Source: Psychrobacillus sp. BL-248-WT-3 (GTDB lineage Bacteria > Bacillota > Bacilli > Bacillales_A > Planococcaceae). Taken from it: a stretch of DNA of 64,000 nucleotides. Below are positions 29,529 through 38,014 of this stretch, in pieces (position 1 is the stretch's first letter; each line of letters starts with the position of its first letter). The notes beneath the pieces are model-generated. The model was given only the letters and a program-made list of their open reading frames with translations. It was not told the DNA's origin and searched no databases. The position numbers were made by a program, and so were the translations under genes. The stretch spans positions 37,336 through 101,335 of the forward strand of contig NZ_JABAFC010000010.1 in NCBI RefSeq assembly GCF_012843435.1, written 5' to 3'.

Positions 29529-30542
29529 ATGCAGAATTGGAAGAAGACTGGTGCTGCTCTATTAGTGGCAACTTTGACAGTATCAGGCGCAGGCTATGCT
29601 TGGGCGAACAGTAATTACGACACCGTAAACATTAATGACGTAAACAAAAACACACAGGAAACATCGTCAGCTTCTGAGACAGCACAGGTAACGCCGACTC
29701 AAGCGGTTGCATCAGCATCAACGACTGCAGCAACAGCACAAACGACTACAAACAAGGATCTTCCCGTGGAATTGGCAACCGAAAAGCTAGTTGGATTGGT
29801 GAAGGCATATGAAACTGCTAGTAATGATGACGCAAAAGCAGCAATCTTGAACGTGATTAATCGAGTTATTGCAGAGTATGAAACGACTCAAAAAGATATC
29901 TACCAAAAGAAAGCTCCAGAGCTTACGGCTGCAATCGATCGATTAATCGTGTTATTCAAAGACTATCAGCAAGCACCTAATGCAGACAAAAAAGCAGCAA
30001 TTATCGCTCAAGTAAAAACTGTAGTTACGGAGCTGCAAAATTATTTAGCTAAACAAGAGGACCCTAAAGAAAATACACCACCAGTCATTGTTCCTCCAAT
30101 TAAGGATAAAGACAAAGACAAAGCAGACAGAGATAAGAAAAAAGCAGAGTTAGAAAAGAAAAAGGCTGAAGAAAAAGCAGCTAAGGAAGCAGCAAAAGCT
30201 GCGGCCGAAGCAAAAAGAGCGCAAGAAAAAGCGGCAGCTGAAGCAAAAAGAGCACAAGAAAAGGCTGAACGCGAAGCAGCAAAAGCAGAAAAGCAAGCTG
30301 AAATAGAAGCGGCGAAAAAAGCTAAAGCCGCTGAATTGGCTGCAAAAAAAGCAGCTCAGGAACAAAAGAAAGCTGAACAGAAACCAAAGCATCCTAATGG
30401 TAAAGATGAAAATCGTCATCACAAGGGACCAAAGCACAATCAACAACCAAAACATGATAAGCACCAAAAACATAAAGATCACCATAACAAACATGACCAC
30501 AAACATGGTCATCATGGGCAAGGAAAAAATGATAGAAATTAA
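29529..30542 (+). CDS. Secreted protein with Ala/Lys coiled coil and His/Lys-rich tail
   Basis: 337 residues. Signal peptide about 1-27 (cleavage after A-W-A), a Thr/Ala-rich linker, a helical domain (about 75-180), a highly charged K/E/A coiled coil (about 190-285) and a C-terminal stretch of about 50 residues made mostly of His, Lys, Asp and Asn. No family recognised. The basic, His-rich tail could bind anionic wall polymers or metals. A probable SigI promoter precedes it and sigI follows, so it is likely a SigI-regulon protein. Ribosome site GAGGTGA. Confidence 0.78.
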   Translation: MQNWKKTGAALLVATLTVSGAGYAWANSNYDTVNINDVNKNTQETSSASETAQVTPTQAVASASTTAATAQTTTNKDLPVELATEKLVGLVKAYETASNDDAKAAILNVINRVIAEYETTQKDIYQKKAPELTAAIDRLIVLFKDYQQAPNADKKAAIIAQVKTVVTELQNYLAKQEDPKENTPPVIVPPIKDKDKDKADRDKKKAELEKKKAEEKAAKEAAKAAAEAKRAQEKAAAEAKRAQEKAEREAAKAEKQAEIEAAKKAKAAELAAKKAAQEQKKAEQKPKHPNGKDENRHHKGPKHNQQPKHDKHQKHKDHHNKHDHKHGHHGQGKNDRN

Positions 30543-30628
30543 TCATATTTCAGATTACCGCTTTTCATTTCCCGGATAGACAGATACAATACAGGTTTAT
30601 ACGGAACTAATGGGAACGGAGGGTATAT

Positions 30629-31378
30629 ATGCTTTTGTCCATCATTCATGGCCTCTTCAAATCAAAACAGAATAAAAGAAAGCTAGAATTTGGGACAATG
30701 GCTGGCGATGAGGAGGCAATCAATGACCTCCTCTTAGCCAATACCTCCTTTATAAAGAAAACGGCCGCTTACATTTGCAAGCGGCCAATCGATGAACAGG
30801 ATGAAGAGTATAGTATCGCGCTTAATGGATTTCATGAAGCGGTCCTTGCATTCAATCCTGAAGAAAATGCATCCTTACAAACACTTGCACATCTTATTAT
30901 AAAAAGGCGACTTGTTGACTTTATTCGAAAGGAAGCTACCCGCAAGGAAAAGGTGCTTCTACTCCAAACGGGGGCTACCGAGGATAGAATAGACGAGCAG
31001 CATTATATATGGAACGAGCAATCCATTGAATCATACACAGAAGAACAGCGAGCGGAAGCAAGGAGAGAGGAACTAGTACGGTATGGGGAGCTGCTAGCAA
31101 CTTATAACTTGTCATTTGACGAGTTGACGGCTTCAGCACCAAAGCACAAGGATACACGGAAAACTGCCTTTCTAGTGGCACAAATTATTTCCGAATCCGA
31201 AGAGCTTTACGAGTCCTTTATCCAGCATAAAAAGCTTCCGCTCAAGAATATCGAAGCACTTGTTGATGTATCACGAAAAACATTGGAACGGCATCGCAAA
31301 TATATGATTGCCGTCGTACTGCTACTCAACAGTGACTTCGTTTATATAAAAGATTATGTGAAGGGAGAAATCATATGA
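30629..31378 (+). CDS. sigI: RNA polymerase sigma factor SigI
   Basis: 249-residue sigma70-type factor of the SigI class, used in heat and cell-wall stress in B. subtilis. Region 2 is visible in A-F-N-P-E-E-N-A-S-L-Q-T-L-A-H-L-I-I-K-R-R-L-V-D-F-I-R-K-E, and the C-terminal helix-turn-helix reads I-E-A-L-V-D-V-S-R-K-T-L-E-R-H-R-K-Y. GGAGGGTATAT precedes the ATG. It overlaps rsgI by 4 nt (ATGA), the usual coupling of a sigma factor with its anti-sigma factor. Confidence 0.93.
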   Translation: MLLSIIHGLFKSKQNKRKLEFGTMAGDEEAINDLLLANTSFIKKTAAYICKRPIDEQDEEYSIALNGFHEAVLAFNPEENASLQTLAHLIIKRRLVDFIRKEATRKEKVLLLQTGATEDRIDEQHYIWNEQSIESYTEEQRAEARREELVRYGELLATYNLSFDELTASAPKHKDTRKTAFLVAQIISESEELYESFIQHKKLPLKNIEALVDVSRKTLERHRKYMIAVVLLLNSDFVYIKDYVKGEII

Positions 31379-32493
31379 TGCGCAACTTTCGAGGCGTTGT
31401 CTGTGAGAAGAAAGATGATTACTATGTCTTTCTCACAAGTGAGGGCGAATTTCTGCGCGGTACCCCATTGGTTGATGACCCAATGATCGGATCCGAAGCA
31501 GAATTTCAATTGCTAGAAGCAAAAGCTCCATTTTTACTGACACAAATAAAGCCAAAAATTCTAGCCCCAATACTTGTCGCGGCAATTGTTCTCATATTTT
31601 GTGTCGCATCTTTGATCCCTCAGCAAACGAGCGCTTATGCTTACGTACAATTAGAAGGTGAGCATGCTGTCGAAATCGGTGTAGATGAGGACGGGCAGGT
31701 TATTTCACTCCGTTCTCTCGATGAAGACACTCCTATCGATATTAATAATTGGGAGGACCTAGCTCTTGCTGCTGTCTTAGTCCACGCAGTCAAGCAGGTA
31801 GGAGCAGCTCAGGATGAATTAGTAATCACAACCGTTTATGAGAATGAAACCAATCAAGAAGTAAAAGCTCAAGTAAACCAAGCGGTAAAAGAAGTAAAGG
31901 CAGTACAATCAGAGCAGCATATTAATGTAACAGAAAGCTCTACAGAAGAACGTAAAAAAGCAAACGAAAATAACACATCGATTCAAAAGTACAAACAAAA
32001 AGAACAACAACCAGTTAAAGAAAACAAAACCAGTGTAGAACAACAAAACAATTCCAGTGTAGATAAACAAAATAAAACCAGTGTAGAACAACAAAATAAT
32101 TCCAGTGCAAAGCTACAAAAAAAATCCAGTGTAGATGAAAAACAAAAAAAACGTGTAGAAAAGCAACGACCAGTCGTTCCAGCTCCACCTCCAGCTGCCA
32201 CCCAGAAGCCGGAGAAAGAGAAAAAGGAACACCCAAACAAACAAGAAAATGCACCAAAAAATAAAACTCATAATCCCGAAAACAAACCGAACCCTAACCA
32301 GTCAAAAGATAAACCGAAACACTCGAACGACCGTAAACACAAGGATGAAAAACAACACCCATCCAGGAACGATCACAAAGGTGTAGGTCCAAAAGACAAT
32401 AATAAAGGGCACGACAAACCGAAAGACAATCATCACAATGGCAACAATCAAGGCAACCACCATAGAGACAAGAATAACAACCATAGGCCATGA
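31375..32493 (+). CDS. rsgI: Anti-sigma-I factor RsgI
   Basis: 372 residues. A cytoplasmic RsgI-N domain (about 1-55, M-R-N-F-R-G-V-V-C-E-K) binds SigI; one membrane helix spans about 62-82; a small outer domain follows (A-Y-A-Y-V-Q-L...V-E-I-G-V). A long low-complexity tail comes next: ten-residue repeats of the type S-S-V-D/E-x-Q-N, a Pro-rich hinge, then Lys/His/Asn-rich sequence to the end. The Asn-Pro seen in many RsgI proteins in D-I-N-P-S-x-E is absent (here L-E-G-E-H-A-V-E). Disordered extracellular tails of RsgI are known to matter for wall sensing in B. subtilis. Confidence 0.9.
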   Translation: MMRNFRGVVCEKKDDYYVFLTSEGEFLRGTPLVDDPMIGSEAEFQLLEAKAPFLLTQIKPKILAPILVAAIVLIFCVASLIPQQTSAYAYVQLEGEHAVEIGVDEDGQVISLRSLDEDTPIDINNWEDLALAAVLVHAVKQVGAAQDELVITTVYENETNQEVKAQVNQAVKEVKAVQSEQHINVTESSTEERKKANENNTSIQKYKQKEQQPVKENKTSVEQQNNSSVDKQNKTSVEQQNNSSAKLQKKSSVDEKQKKRVEKQRPVVPAPPPAATQKPEKEKKEHPNKQENAPKNKTHNPENKPNPNQSKDKPKHSNDRKHKDEKQHPSRNDHKGVGPKDNNKGHDKPKDNHHNGNNQGNHHRDKNNNHRP

Positions 32494-32534
32494 GCTTCTA
32501 CTTTGTAATGAGTATGTGTAGACTCATGGGCCAT

Positions 32535-32575
32535 TAAAAATGCTTTGTCTTATTAGACGAGGCATTTTTTTTCGT
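32535..32575 (+). terminator. Terminator of sigI-rsgI
   Basis: AAAAATGCTTTGTC and GACGAGGCATTTTTTTT (two G-U pairs) around TTATTA. Confidence 0.88.
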
Positions 32576-32585
32576 ATAAATGGAG

Positions 32586-32702
32586 AATCGGTCGGTTGTT
32601 TTCAATAATTGGTCGGTCCAGCAACAGAATCGGTCGGTTTTCCCAAATAATCGGTCGGTTCGAAGGAAAAATCGGTCGGTTTCAACGAATAATCGGTCGG
32701 TT
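32586..32702. repeat. 21-nt-period array, motif AATCGGTCGGTT
   Basis: Six copies start at 32586, 32607, 32628, 32649, 32670 and 32691, every one exactly 21 nt apart. Twelve bases are nearly invariant and the nine between vary freely. On the minus strand a short frame (32534-32719) reads this as heptapeptides T-D-R-x-F-x-x, but it lacks a ribosome site. Best example of the array class in this window. Confidence 0.9.
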
Positions 32703-32763
32703 CTCTTGAGAAACTTCAAAAACCAAATCTCCTAGCAAAATTACTCTCTCAAACTAGTTTGTT

Positions 32764-32793
32764 GTTTGTTACAGGTGCCAGGCACCTGTAACA
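32764..32793. repeat. GTGCCAGGCAC palindrome, copy 5
   Basis: TTGTTACAGGTGCC and GGCACCTGTAACAA are perfect arms around one A. It is the longest perfect copy in the window (14-bp arms), between a 21-nt-period array and the argC promoter. Confidence 0.9.
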
Positions 32794-32852
32794 AACCATC
32801 AACCACTAACACTCCCCTAAAATAATCAGCATAAAAACAAATAAAAATACAA

Positions 32853-32881
32853 TTGACTTTATATTTATACATAGTTATAAT
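32853..32881 (+). promoter_or_regulatory. SigA promoter of argCJBD
   Basis: TTGACT (32853-32858), a 17-nt spacer and a perfect TATAAT (32876-32881), 30 nt before argC. The spacer TTATATTTATACATAG is AT-rich and could overlap an arginine-repressor box, but no clear copy was identified. Confidence 0.8.
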
Positions 32882-32910
32882 ATTGCTAACAAATGGTAAG
32901 AGGTGAGTGC

Positions 32911-33945
32911 ATGAAGGTAGGTATTATTGGAGCAACAGGGTACGGTGGGCTTGAGTTAGTTCGTTTCTTACATAATCATCCTGAAGTGGAAGTCGTTGAT
33001 CTGTTCTCTTCATCCGAACAGGGTATACATTTTTCGGATAAATATTCACATTTAATGAATATTCATGACCAACCACTTTTAGAAATTGAGTCTGATAGAT
33101 TAGCAGAGTACGATGTATTGTTTACGAGCACTCCCTCAGGGGTCTCATCCAATCTACTACCAGCACTTATCGGCAAAAAGCCGAAGCTGATTGATCTATC
33201 GGGTGATTTTCGTCTAAAGGATTTAGCGGCATACGAGCAATGGTATAAAAAATCACCAGCCCCGGCGGATGCGGTAGAACAAAGCGTATACGGGTTAACA
33301 GAATGGAACACAGCCGCTATCGCAGAAGCTCAGCTTATCGCAAACCCCGGATGCTACCCGACAGCGGTCCTGCTTTCCTTGCTGGCTCTTATCAAAGAGA
33401 ACTTAATTGACGCAAGTCATCTCGTTATTGATGCTAAAAGTGGTATCTCTGGAGCAGGCAACAAGCCGAGCCAAATGACACATTACAGTGAAACAAACGA
33501 AAACACTGCGATATACAAGCTCCATGAGCATCAGCATATTCCAGAAATCGAGCAGGCCATTCAAATGTTTGCGAACCAGTCGGCACCAATCACCTTCACG
33601 ACGCATCTTGTTCCAATGAAAAGAGGAATCCTGGCAACAAGCTACGCACCGGTAAACGATGGCGTCACAGAAGCAGACCTAGTAAACGCTTTACAAGAAA
33701 CATACGTAAACCATCCGTTCGTCCGAATTATAAAAGATACGAATAAATTCGGCACAAACCAAGTGTATGGCTCTAACTATTGCGATATTCACGTGAAAGT
33801 AGATCCGCGCACGAACCGAGCAACAATCGTCTCGGTCATCGACAACCTAGTTAAAGGAGCAGCCGGGCAGGCCATTCAAAACATGAACGTCCAATTCAAT
33901 CTCAACCAAACGACAGGACTCTCGCTCGTTCCATTATTCATTTAA
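32911..33945 (+). CDS. argC: N-acetyl-gamma-glutamyl-phosphate reductase
   Basis: Third step of arginine synthesis: NADPH reduction of N-acetylglutamyl phosphate to the semialdehyde. N-terminal dinucleotide site G-A-T-G-Y-G-G-L-E-L and the catalytic cysteine in A-N-P-G-C-Y-P-T-A. An ATG exists at 32893, but 32911 follows AAGAGGTGAGTGC and gives the family start MKVGIIGATGYGG. 344 residues. First gene of argCJBD. Confidence 0.96.
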   Translation: MKVGIIGATGYGGLELVRFLHNHPEVEVVDLFSSSEQGIHFSDKYSHLMNIHDQPLLEIESDRLAEYDVLFTSTPSGVSSNLLPALIGKKPKLIDLSGDFRLKDLAAYEQWYKKSPAPADAVEQSVYGLTEWNTAAIAEAQLIANPGCYPTAVLLSLLALIKENLIDASHLVIDAKSGISGAGNKPSQMTHYSETNENTAIYKLHEHQHIPEIEQAIQMFANQSAPITFTTHLVPMKRGILATSYAPVNDGVTEADLVNALQETYVNHPFVRIIKDTNKFGTNQVYGSNYCDIHVKVDPRTNRATIVSVIDNLVKGAAGQAIQNMNVQFNLNQTTGLSLVPLFI

Positions 33946-33959
33946 AAGGAGGAAACCCC

Positions 33960-35186
33960 ATGTTGACAGAAACAATGACGATGAAGCGCATCACCTACAA
34001 AAACATCGCTTCACCAAAAGGTTTCAAGGCGACCGGCATCCACTGCGGCGTTAAGCACAAGAAAAAAGACTTAGCCCTACTCACAAGTGAGGTGCCCGCT
34101 AGCGTTGCTGGGGTTTTCACGACGAATGCAGTCCAAGGGGCGCCACTTATTGTAACGAAAGAAGTCGTATACACCACACAGAAAATGCAAGCACTCATCG
34201 TGAACTCAGGAATCGCAAACTCCTGCACAGGAAAGCAAGGCTTAATCGATGCCTACACGATGCAGGAAAAAACAGCGGAAAAGCTTGGCATTAACCCAAA
34301 CCTAGTCGGAGTTGCCTCCACCGGCGTCATCGGTGAAATGATGAAAATGGAGCCGGTCCTAGCGGGAATCAAACACCTCGAGCCAATCGATGAGCTAGAA
34401 GGAGCTATCAATTTCTCTCAGGCAATCATGACGACAGATACGGTCACTAAGGACACTTCCTACAAAACTGTCATCGATGGCAAGGAAGTCATTATTGCAG
34501 GAACTGCCAAGGGCTCCGGTATGATCGAGCCTAACATGGCGACAATGTTCGCCTTCATCACAACAGACGCCAATATCGAATCAAACCATCTGCAGGATGC
34601 ACTAAAATCCATCACAGATGTTACTTTCAACTCCATAACAGTAGACGGCGACACATCCACGAACGACATGGTAGTCGTAATGGCAAACGGCTTAGCAGAA
34701 AACAATCCATTGACTCCACTTCATCCAGACTGGGATAACTTCGTCCAAACGCTTCATACAGTCGCATTGGATTTAGCTAAAATGATTGCGAAAGACGGAG
34801 AAGGAGCTACCAAATTGATTGAGGTAGAAGTTAAGGGTGCGGTCACCGATGAGGAGGCGCGTAAAATTGCCAAGACGGTCGTAGGCTCACCGCTAGTTAA
34901 AACTGCGGTTTTCGGCAGTGATGCCAACTGGGGAAGATTGATTTGTGCTGTTGGTTACAGTGGTGCAACGATAGATCCGAACGCTATTAAGATTTCAATC
35001 GGTCCAACACCGGTTGTAGAAAATGGGGAGCCTGTCCCATTCTCTGAAGAAGTAACGATGCTTTATTTGAAGCAGGCAGAAGTGAAATTTTTAATCGAAC
35101 TGAACCAAGGGGAAGGCCAAGGAACTGCATGGGGGTGTGATTTGACTTATGACTACGTTCAAATCAATGCAACCTATCGTTCCTGA
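33960..35186 (+). CDS. argJ: Bifunctional ornithine acetyltransferase / N-acetylglutamate synthase
   Basis: ArgJ recycles acetyl groups from N-acetylornithine to glutamate and, in the bifunctional form, also makes N-acetylglutamate from acetyl-CoA. The self-cleaving threonine lies in N-M-A-T-M-F-A-F (about T195), splitting the chain into alpha and beta subunits. The K-G-S-G-M-I-E-P motif just before is typical. 408 residues; AAAAGGAGG upstream. Its end overlaps argB by 38 nt. Confidence 0.95.
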   Translation: MLTETMTMKRITYKNIASPKGFKATGIHCGVKHKKKDLALLTSEVPASVAGVFTTNAVQGAPLIVTKEVVYTTQKMQALIVNSGIANSCTGKQGLIDAYTMQEKTAEKLGINPNLVGVASTGVIGEMMKMEPVLAGIKHLEPIDELEGAINFSQAIMTTDTVTKDTSYKTVIDGKEVIIAGTAKGSGMIEPNMATMFAFITTDANIESNHLQDALKSITDVTFNSITVDGDTSTNDMVVVMANGLAENNPLTPLHPDWDNFVQTLHTVALDLAKMIAKDGEGATKLIEVEVKGAVTDEEARKIAKTVVGSPLVKTAVFGSDANWGRLICAVGYSGATIDPNAIKISIGPTPVVENGEPVPFSEEVTMLYLKQAEVKFLIELNQGEGQGTAWGCDLTYDYVQINATYRS

Positions 35187-35928
35187 TCGCATCGTTATTA
35201 AGCTTGGAGGCAGTATGCTGGAAGGGTTAAATGAACAGTTTTTCAAGAACTTTAAGAAGCTACAATCTGAGGGCAATGAAATCATTATCGTCCACGGTGG
35301 TGGTCCGGCTATCAACAAAGCACTAGCTGACAAGGCAGTAGCTTCGACTACTATTAATGGCTTCCGAGTAACTTCCGAGGAAGCAGTAGACATTGTCCAA
35401 TGCACGCTCGTCGGCAAGGTCAATCCAGCTCTAGTGCTCCAGCTCAATCAAAATGGGATTGCAGCTGTAGGCTTAAGCGGCTATGATGGTAATCTACTCG
35501 AATGCGACTTCTTAGACAAGGAGACTTACGGCTTTGTCGGAGAAATAAAACACGTCAATACAGGCATTCTTGAAACACTGCTCGTAAATGGCATCACACC
35601 AGTCATTTCCTGTATTGGCTGCCTACCAGACGCAACGCCACTCAATATAAATGCAGACACAGTAGCAAGTAAAATCGCTTTAGCAATCAAAGCAGATTGC
35701 CTGCTGCTAGTAACAGACACACCAGGTATTAAGATAAACGGAGAAGTTCAAGAGGTCGTGCAAACATCCTCTATCAAGGAATGGATCGCAACCGAAGACA
35801 TATATGGTGGGATGATTCCTAAGGTCACTGCAGCTATGGACTGCCTAAAAGAGGGTATTCCATCTGTCAAAATTGTAGATGAAAAGCTAAACGGTACAAC
35901 GATAGTTCATCAGGAGGTTTTTGCATGA
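35149..35928 (+). CDS. argB: Acetylglutamate kinase
   Basis: Phosphorylates N-acetylglutamate with ATP, the second arginine step. The amino-acid kinase fold shows I-V-I-K-L-G-G-S near the N-terminus, I-I-V-H-G-G-G-P and L-L-V-T-D-T-P-G-I. 259 residues from ATG 35149, which lies inside argJ with GGGGGTG 11-12 nt upstream; a second ATG at 35167 has no ribosome site. Overlap with argJ suggests coupled translation. Confidence 0.95.
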   Translation: MTTFKSMQPIVPDRIVIKLGGSMLEGLNEQFFKNFKKLQSEGNEIIIVHGGGPAINKALADKAVASTTINGFRVTSEEAVDIVQCTLVGKVNPALVLQLNQNGIAAVGLSGYDGNLLECDFLDKETYGFVGEIKHVNTGILETLLVNGITPVISCIGCLPDATPLNINADTVASKIALAIKADCLLLVTDTPGIKINGEVQEVVQTSSIKEWIATEDIYGGMIPKVTAAMDCLKEGIPSVKIVDEKLNGTTIVHQEVFA

Positions 35929-37049
35929 GTTCCTTGTTTCCAAACTACGCCCGACGCCCAGTACACTTAATAGAAGGAAAGGGCACAATCGTCACCGATG
36001 ATCAGGGCAAAAAATACTTGGATTTCACTAGTGGCATAGCGGTGCTCAGCCTAGGGCATGCGCACCCCGCCATTGTAAAAGCAATCCAAGAGCAAAGCGA
36101 AAAGCTATGGCACACATCGAACTTATTCGAAAGTAAAAAGCAGGAGCAGCTTGCTAGCACTCTAATAGAAGAAACTCATTTTTCTCATGCTTTTTTCTGC
36201 AATAGTGGAGCCGAGGCAAATGAAGCTGCCATTAAGTTAGCGCGTAAGCATACTAGCAAGCACACGATCATTACCTTCGAAAACTCTTTCCACGGAAGAA
36301 CATTTGGAGCAATGTCCGCAACTGGTCAGGAAAAAGTATGTCAAGGCTTCGGTCCAGTGCTAGAGACATTCAAAACTGTGCCATTCAATAATGTGGAGCA
36401 GCTAGAGGCTTCTATCGATGAAGAGGTCGGTGCGATCATGCTGGAGGTAATCCAAGGAGAAGGGGGAGTCAACAAAGTTACCCCTGAATTCGCCGAAGCA
36501 ATCTCTAATATATGTGAATCGAAGGGAATACTATTGATTGTAGATGAGGTTCAAACAGGCATCGGCCGAACAGGTACCCGTTACGCCTATGAGCAAACCG
36601 TATTAAAGCCAGACATTATGACACTGGCAAAAGGTCTTGGAGGTGGTTTTCCAATCGGCGCAATGATAGGAACAAGTGAACTAGGAGAAACATTCAGTCC
36701 AGGAACACATGGCACAACGTTCGGAGGCAACCCATTAGCAGTCACAGTTGCTCAAGCAGTCCTAGAAAATGTATTTGAATCGGAGTTTATAGATGAGGTT
36801 AATAAAAAGTCCGAGTATTTTATGCATAAACTAAACGAAACACTGCCATCCTACAAGATAGTTGGTGCCGGCTTATTACTAGGACTCGTCTGCGAAGACG
36901 AAGCGGCACCATACATAACCAAAGCAGAAAAAGCAGGACTTCTATTAGTAGGAGCAGGACCCAACGTCATTCGTCTCCTGCCACCTTTAACAGTAACTCG
37001 TGATGAAATCGATCAAGCAGTAGAAATCTTACGTACAATCTTAAACTAA
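35925..37049 (+). CDS. argD: Acetylornithine aminotransferase
   Basis: PLP enzyme converting N-acetylglutamate semialdehyde to N-acetylornithine. The PLP lysine is in L-A-K-G-L-G-G-G-F-P (about K236), with I-V-D-E-V-Q-T-G-I-G-R-T-G upstream of it. 374 residues. It overlaps argB by ATGA and has CAGGAGG before its start. carAB and argF, which follow in B. subtilis, are not here, so the later steps must be encoded elsewhere. Confidence 0.95.
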   Translation: MSSLFPNYARRPVHLIEGKGTIVTDDQGKKYLDFTSGIAVLSLGHAHPAIVKAIQEQSEKLWHTSNLFESKKQEQLASTLIEETHFSHAFFCNSGAEANEAAIKLARKHTSKHTIITFENSFHGRTFGAMSATGQEKVCQGFGPVLETFKTVPFNNVEQLEASIDEEVGAIMLEVIQGEGGVNKVTPEFAEAISNICESKGILLIVDEVQTGIGRTGTRYAYEQTVLKPDIMTLAKGLGGGFPIGAMIGTSELGETFSPGTHGTTFGGNPLAVTVAQAVLENVFESEFIDEVNKKSEYFMHKLNETLPSYKIVGAGLLLGLVCEDEAAPYITKAEKAGLLLVGAGPNVIRLLPPLTVTRDEIDQAVEILRTILN

Positions 37050-37088
37050 ACATACTTGAATTAAAGCGCTCAGCGAACCGCTATTCAC

Positions 37089-37127
37089 AAACATGGACCA
37101 CTCTTAATAGAGGGGTTCTTTTTGTGT
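37089..37127 (+). terminator. Probable terminator of argCJBD
   Basis: ACCACTCT and AGAGGGGT can pair (one mismatch) around TAAT and are followed by TCTTTTTG. Modest stem. Confidence 0.6.
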
Positions 37128-37165
37128 TTCCTCCTTTATATAGAAGAAAAGCTAGATTTCAATAG

Positions 37166-37192
37166 TATTACAGGTGCCTGGCACTTGTAATA
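37166..37192. repeat. GTGCCTGGCAC palindrome, copy 6
   Basis: TATTACAGGTGCC and GGCACTTGTAATA around a single T, with one G-T mismatch. Confidence 0.85.
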
Positions 37193-37962
37193 ATTAACAG
37201 TTTTAAAGGCAGACATTATATAAATATAGCAAATTCTCTTTGAATCTTTCCAAAGATATAAAACTTAGTTCCTATGCTGAATAGACTAGTGTTTCAAGTA
37301 TTTTACAGGAGTTTTACAACGTAAAAAGAGATATTACAATGAAAAAAGTTTGTGATTAGGTTTATAAGGTAATAGACAAGTGCTATTGTACTATGCATGA
37401 TAGGTCATAAAAATATCATTCTAAGATAAGGAATTCAGAGATTATAAACCTAAAAAGGAAGTATAAGTAAAACGAATTCTATTTGGATATTTAAAAAAAG
37501 AAGTAGAAAACGATAAAAAACATCGACCCATGAATGAGACGATGCTAAGTTAATTTCCATTTATAAATTCTCTTCATAAAATAAGAAAAGAAGCATCCGA
37601 AGATCAGATGCTTCTTTTCTTGAGCGATAAAACGAAGGAAGTAGAAGGCTGCACACTAATTAATGTACAAACAAGTTTACGGCGTTACACATTTATAAGT
37701 AACCTTCTATACTGTACATCATAACATATATTTGGAAAAATGCACGCCTTTTTCTAAAAAATATAAAATTATTTTTAAAATCAGACTTATCCTAATAAAT
37801 GGAGATAAGCAATAATATATCAAACTATATTGTAAAAAGAAAAAATTCTAAAAAAGACTAGCCTATTTGGTAATATTACTGTATTATGGAAAGTGTAATG
37901 AGTCACTGGTGCTTTCATAACATCATTCTTTAAAAAAACTGGTAAACTTTCTATATTATTGG
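37193..37962. other. Non-coding gap before the S-layer locus
   Basis: About 770 AT-rich bases. The only clear structure is a terminator-like hairpin at 37589-37622 (AGAAGCATC / GATGCTTCT then TTTCTT). This implies a short transcript upstream of it, but no gene is convincing. A short frame ending at 37552 lacks a start codon. Confidence 0.5.
37589..37622 (+). terminator. Isolated intrinsic terminator
   Basis: Perfect 9-bp stem AGAAGCATC / GATGCTTCT with a 9-nt loop and a T-rich tail. No gene was recognised in the 460 bases before it. Confidence 0.7.
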
Positions 37963-37991
37963 TTGATTTTAGTATAAGAGTTGGGTATACT
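37963..37991 (+). promoter_or_regulatory. Promoter of the first S-layer gene
   Basis: TTGATT (37963-37968), a 17-nt spacer and TATACT (37986-37991). Transcription would begin near 37998, about 17 nt before the leader ORF and 90 nt before the S-layer ATG. Confidence 0.65.
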
Positions 37992-38014
37992 CATATATTG
38001 TTAGGGTGATGATA

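Noticed and set aside
32586..32702. CRISPR array made of the AATCGGTCGGTT repeats
   Set aside because: A 12-nt motif with 9-nt gaps is too short for any CRISPR type, and no cas gene lies in the window.
32534..32719. Minus-strand 61-codon heptapeptide-repeat protein
   Set aside because: No ribosome site, overlaps the sigI-rsgI terminator, and the variable positions look random. Kept only as an alternative explanation of the 21-nt period.
32859..32880. Arginine-repressor (ARG) box in the argC promoter
   Set aside because: The AT-rich spacer has some resemblance, but no convincing palindromic match; a matrix search would be needed.
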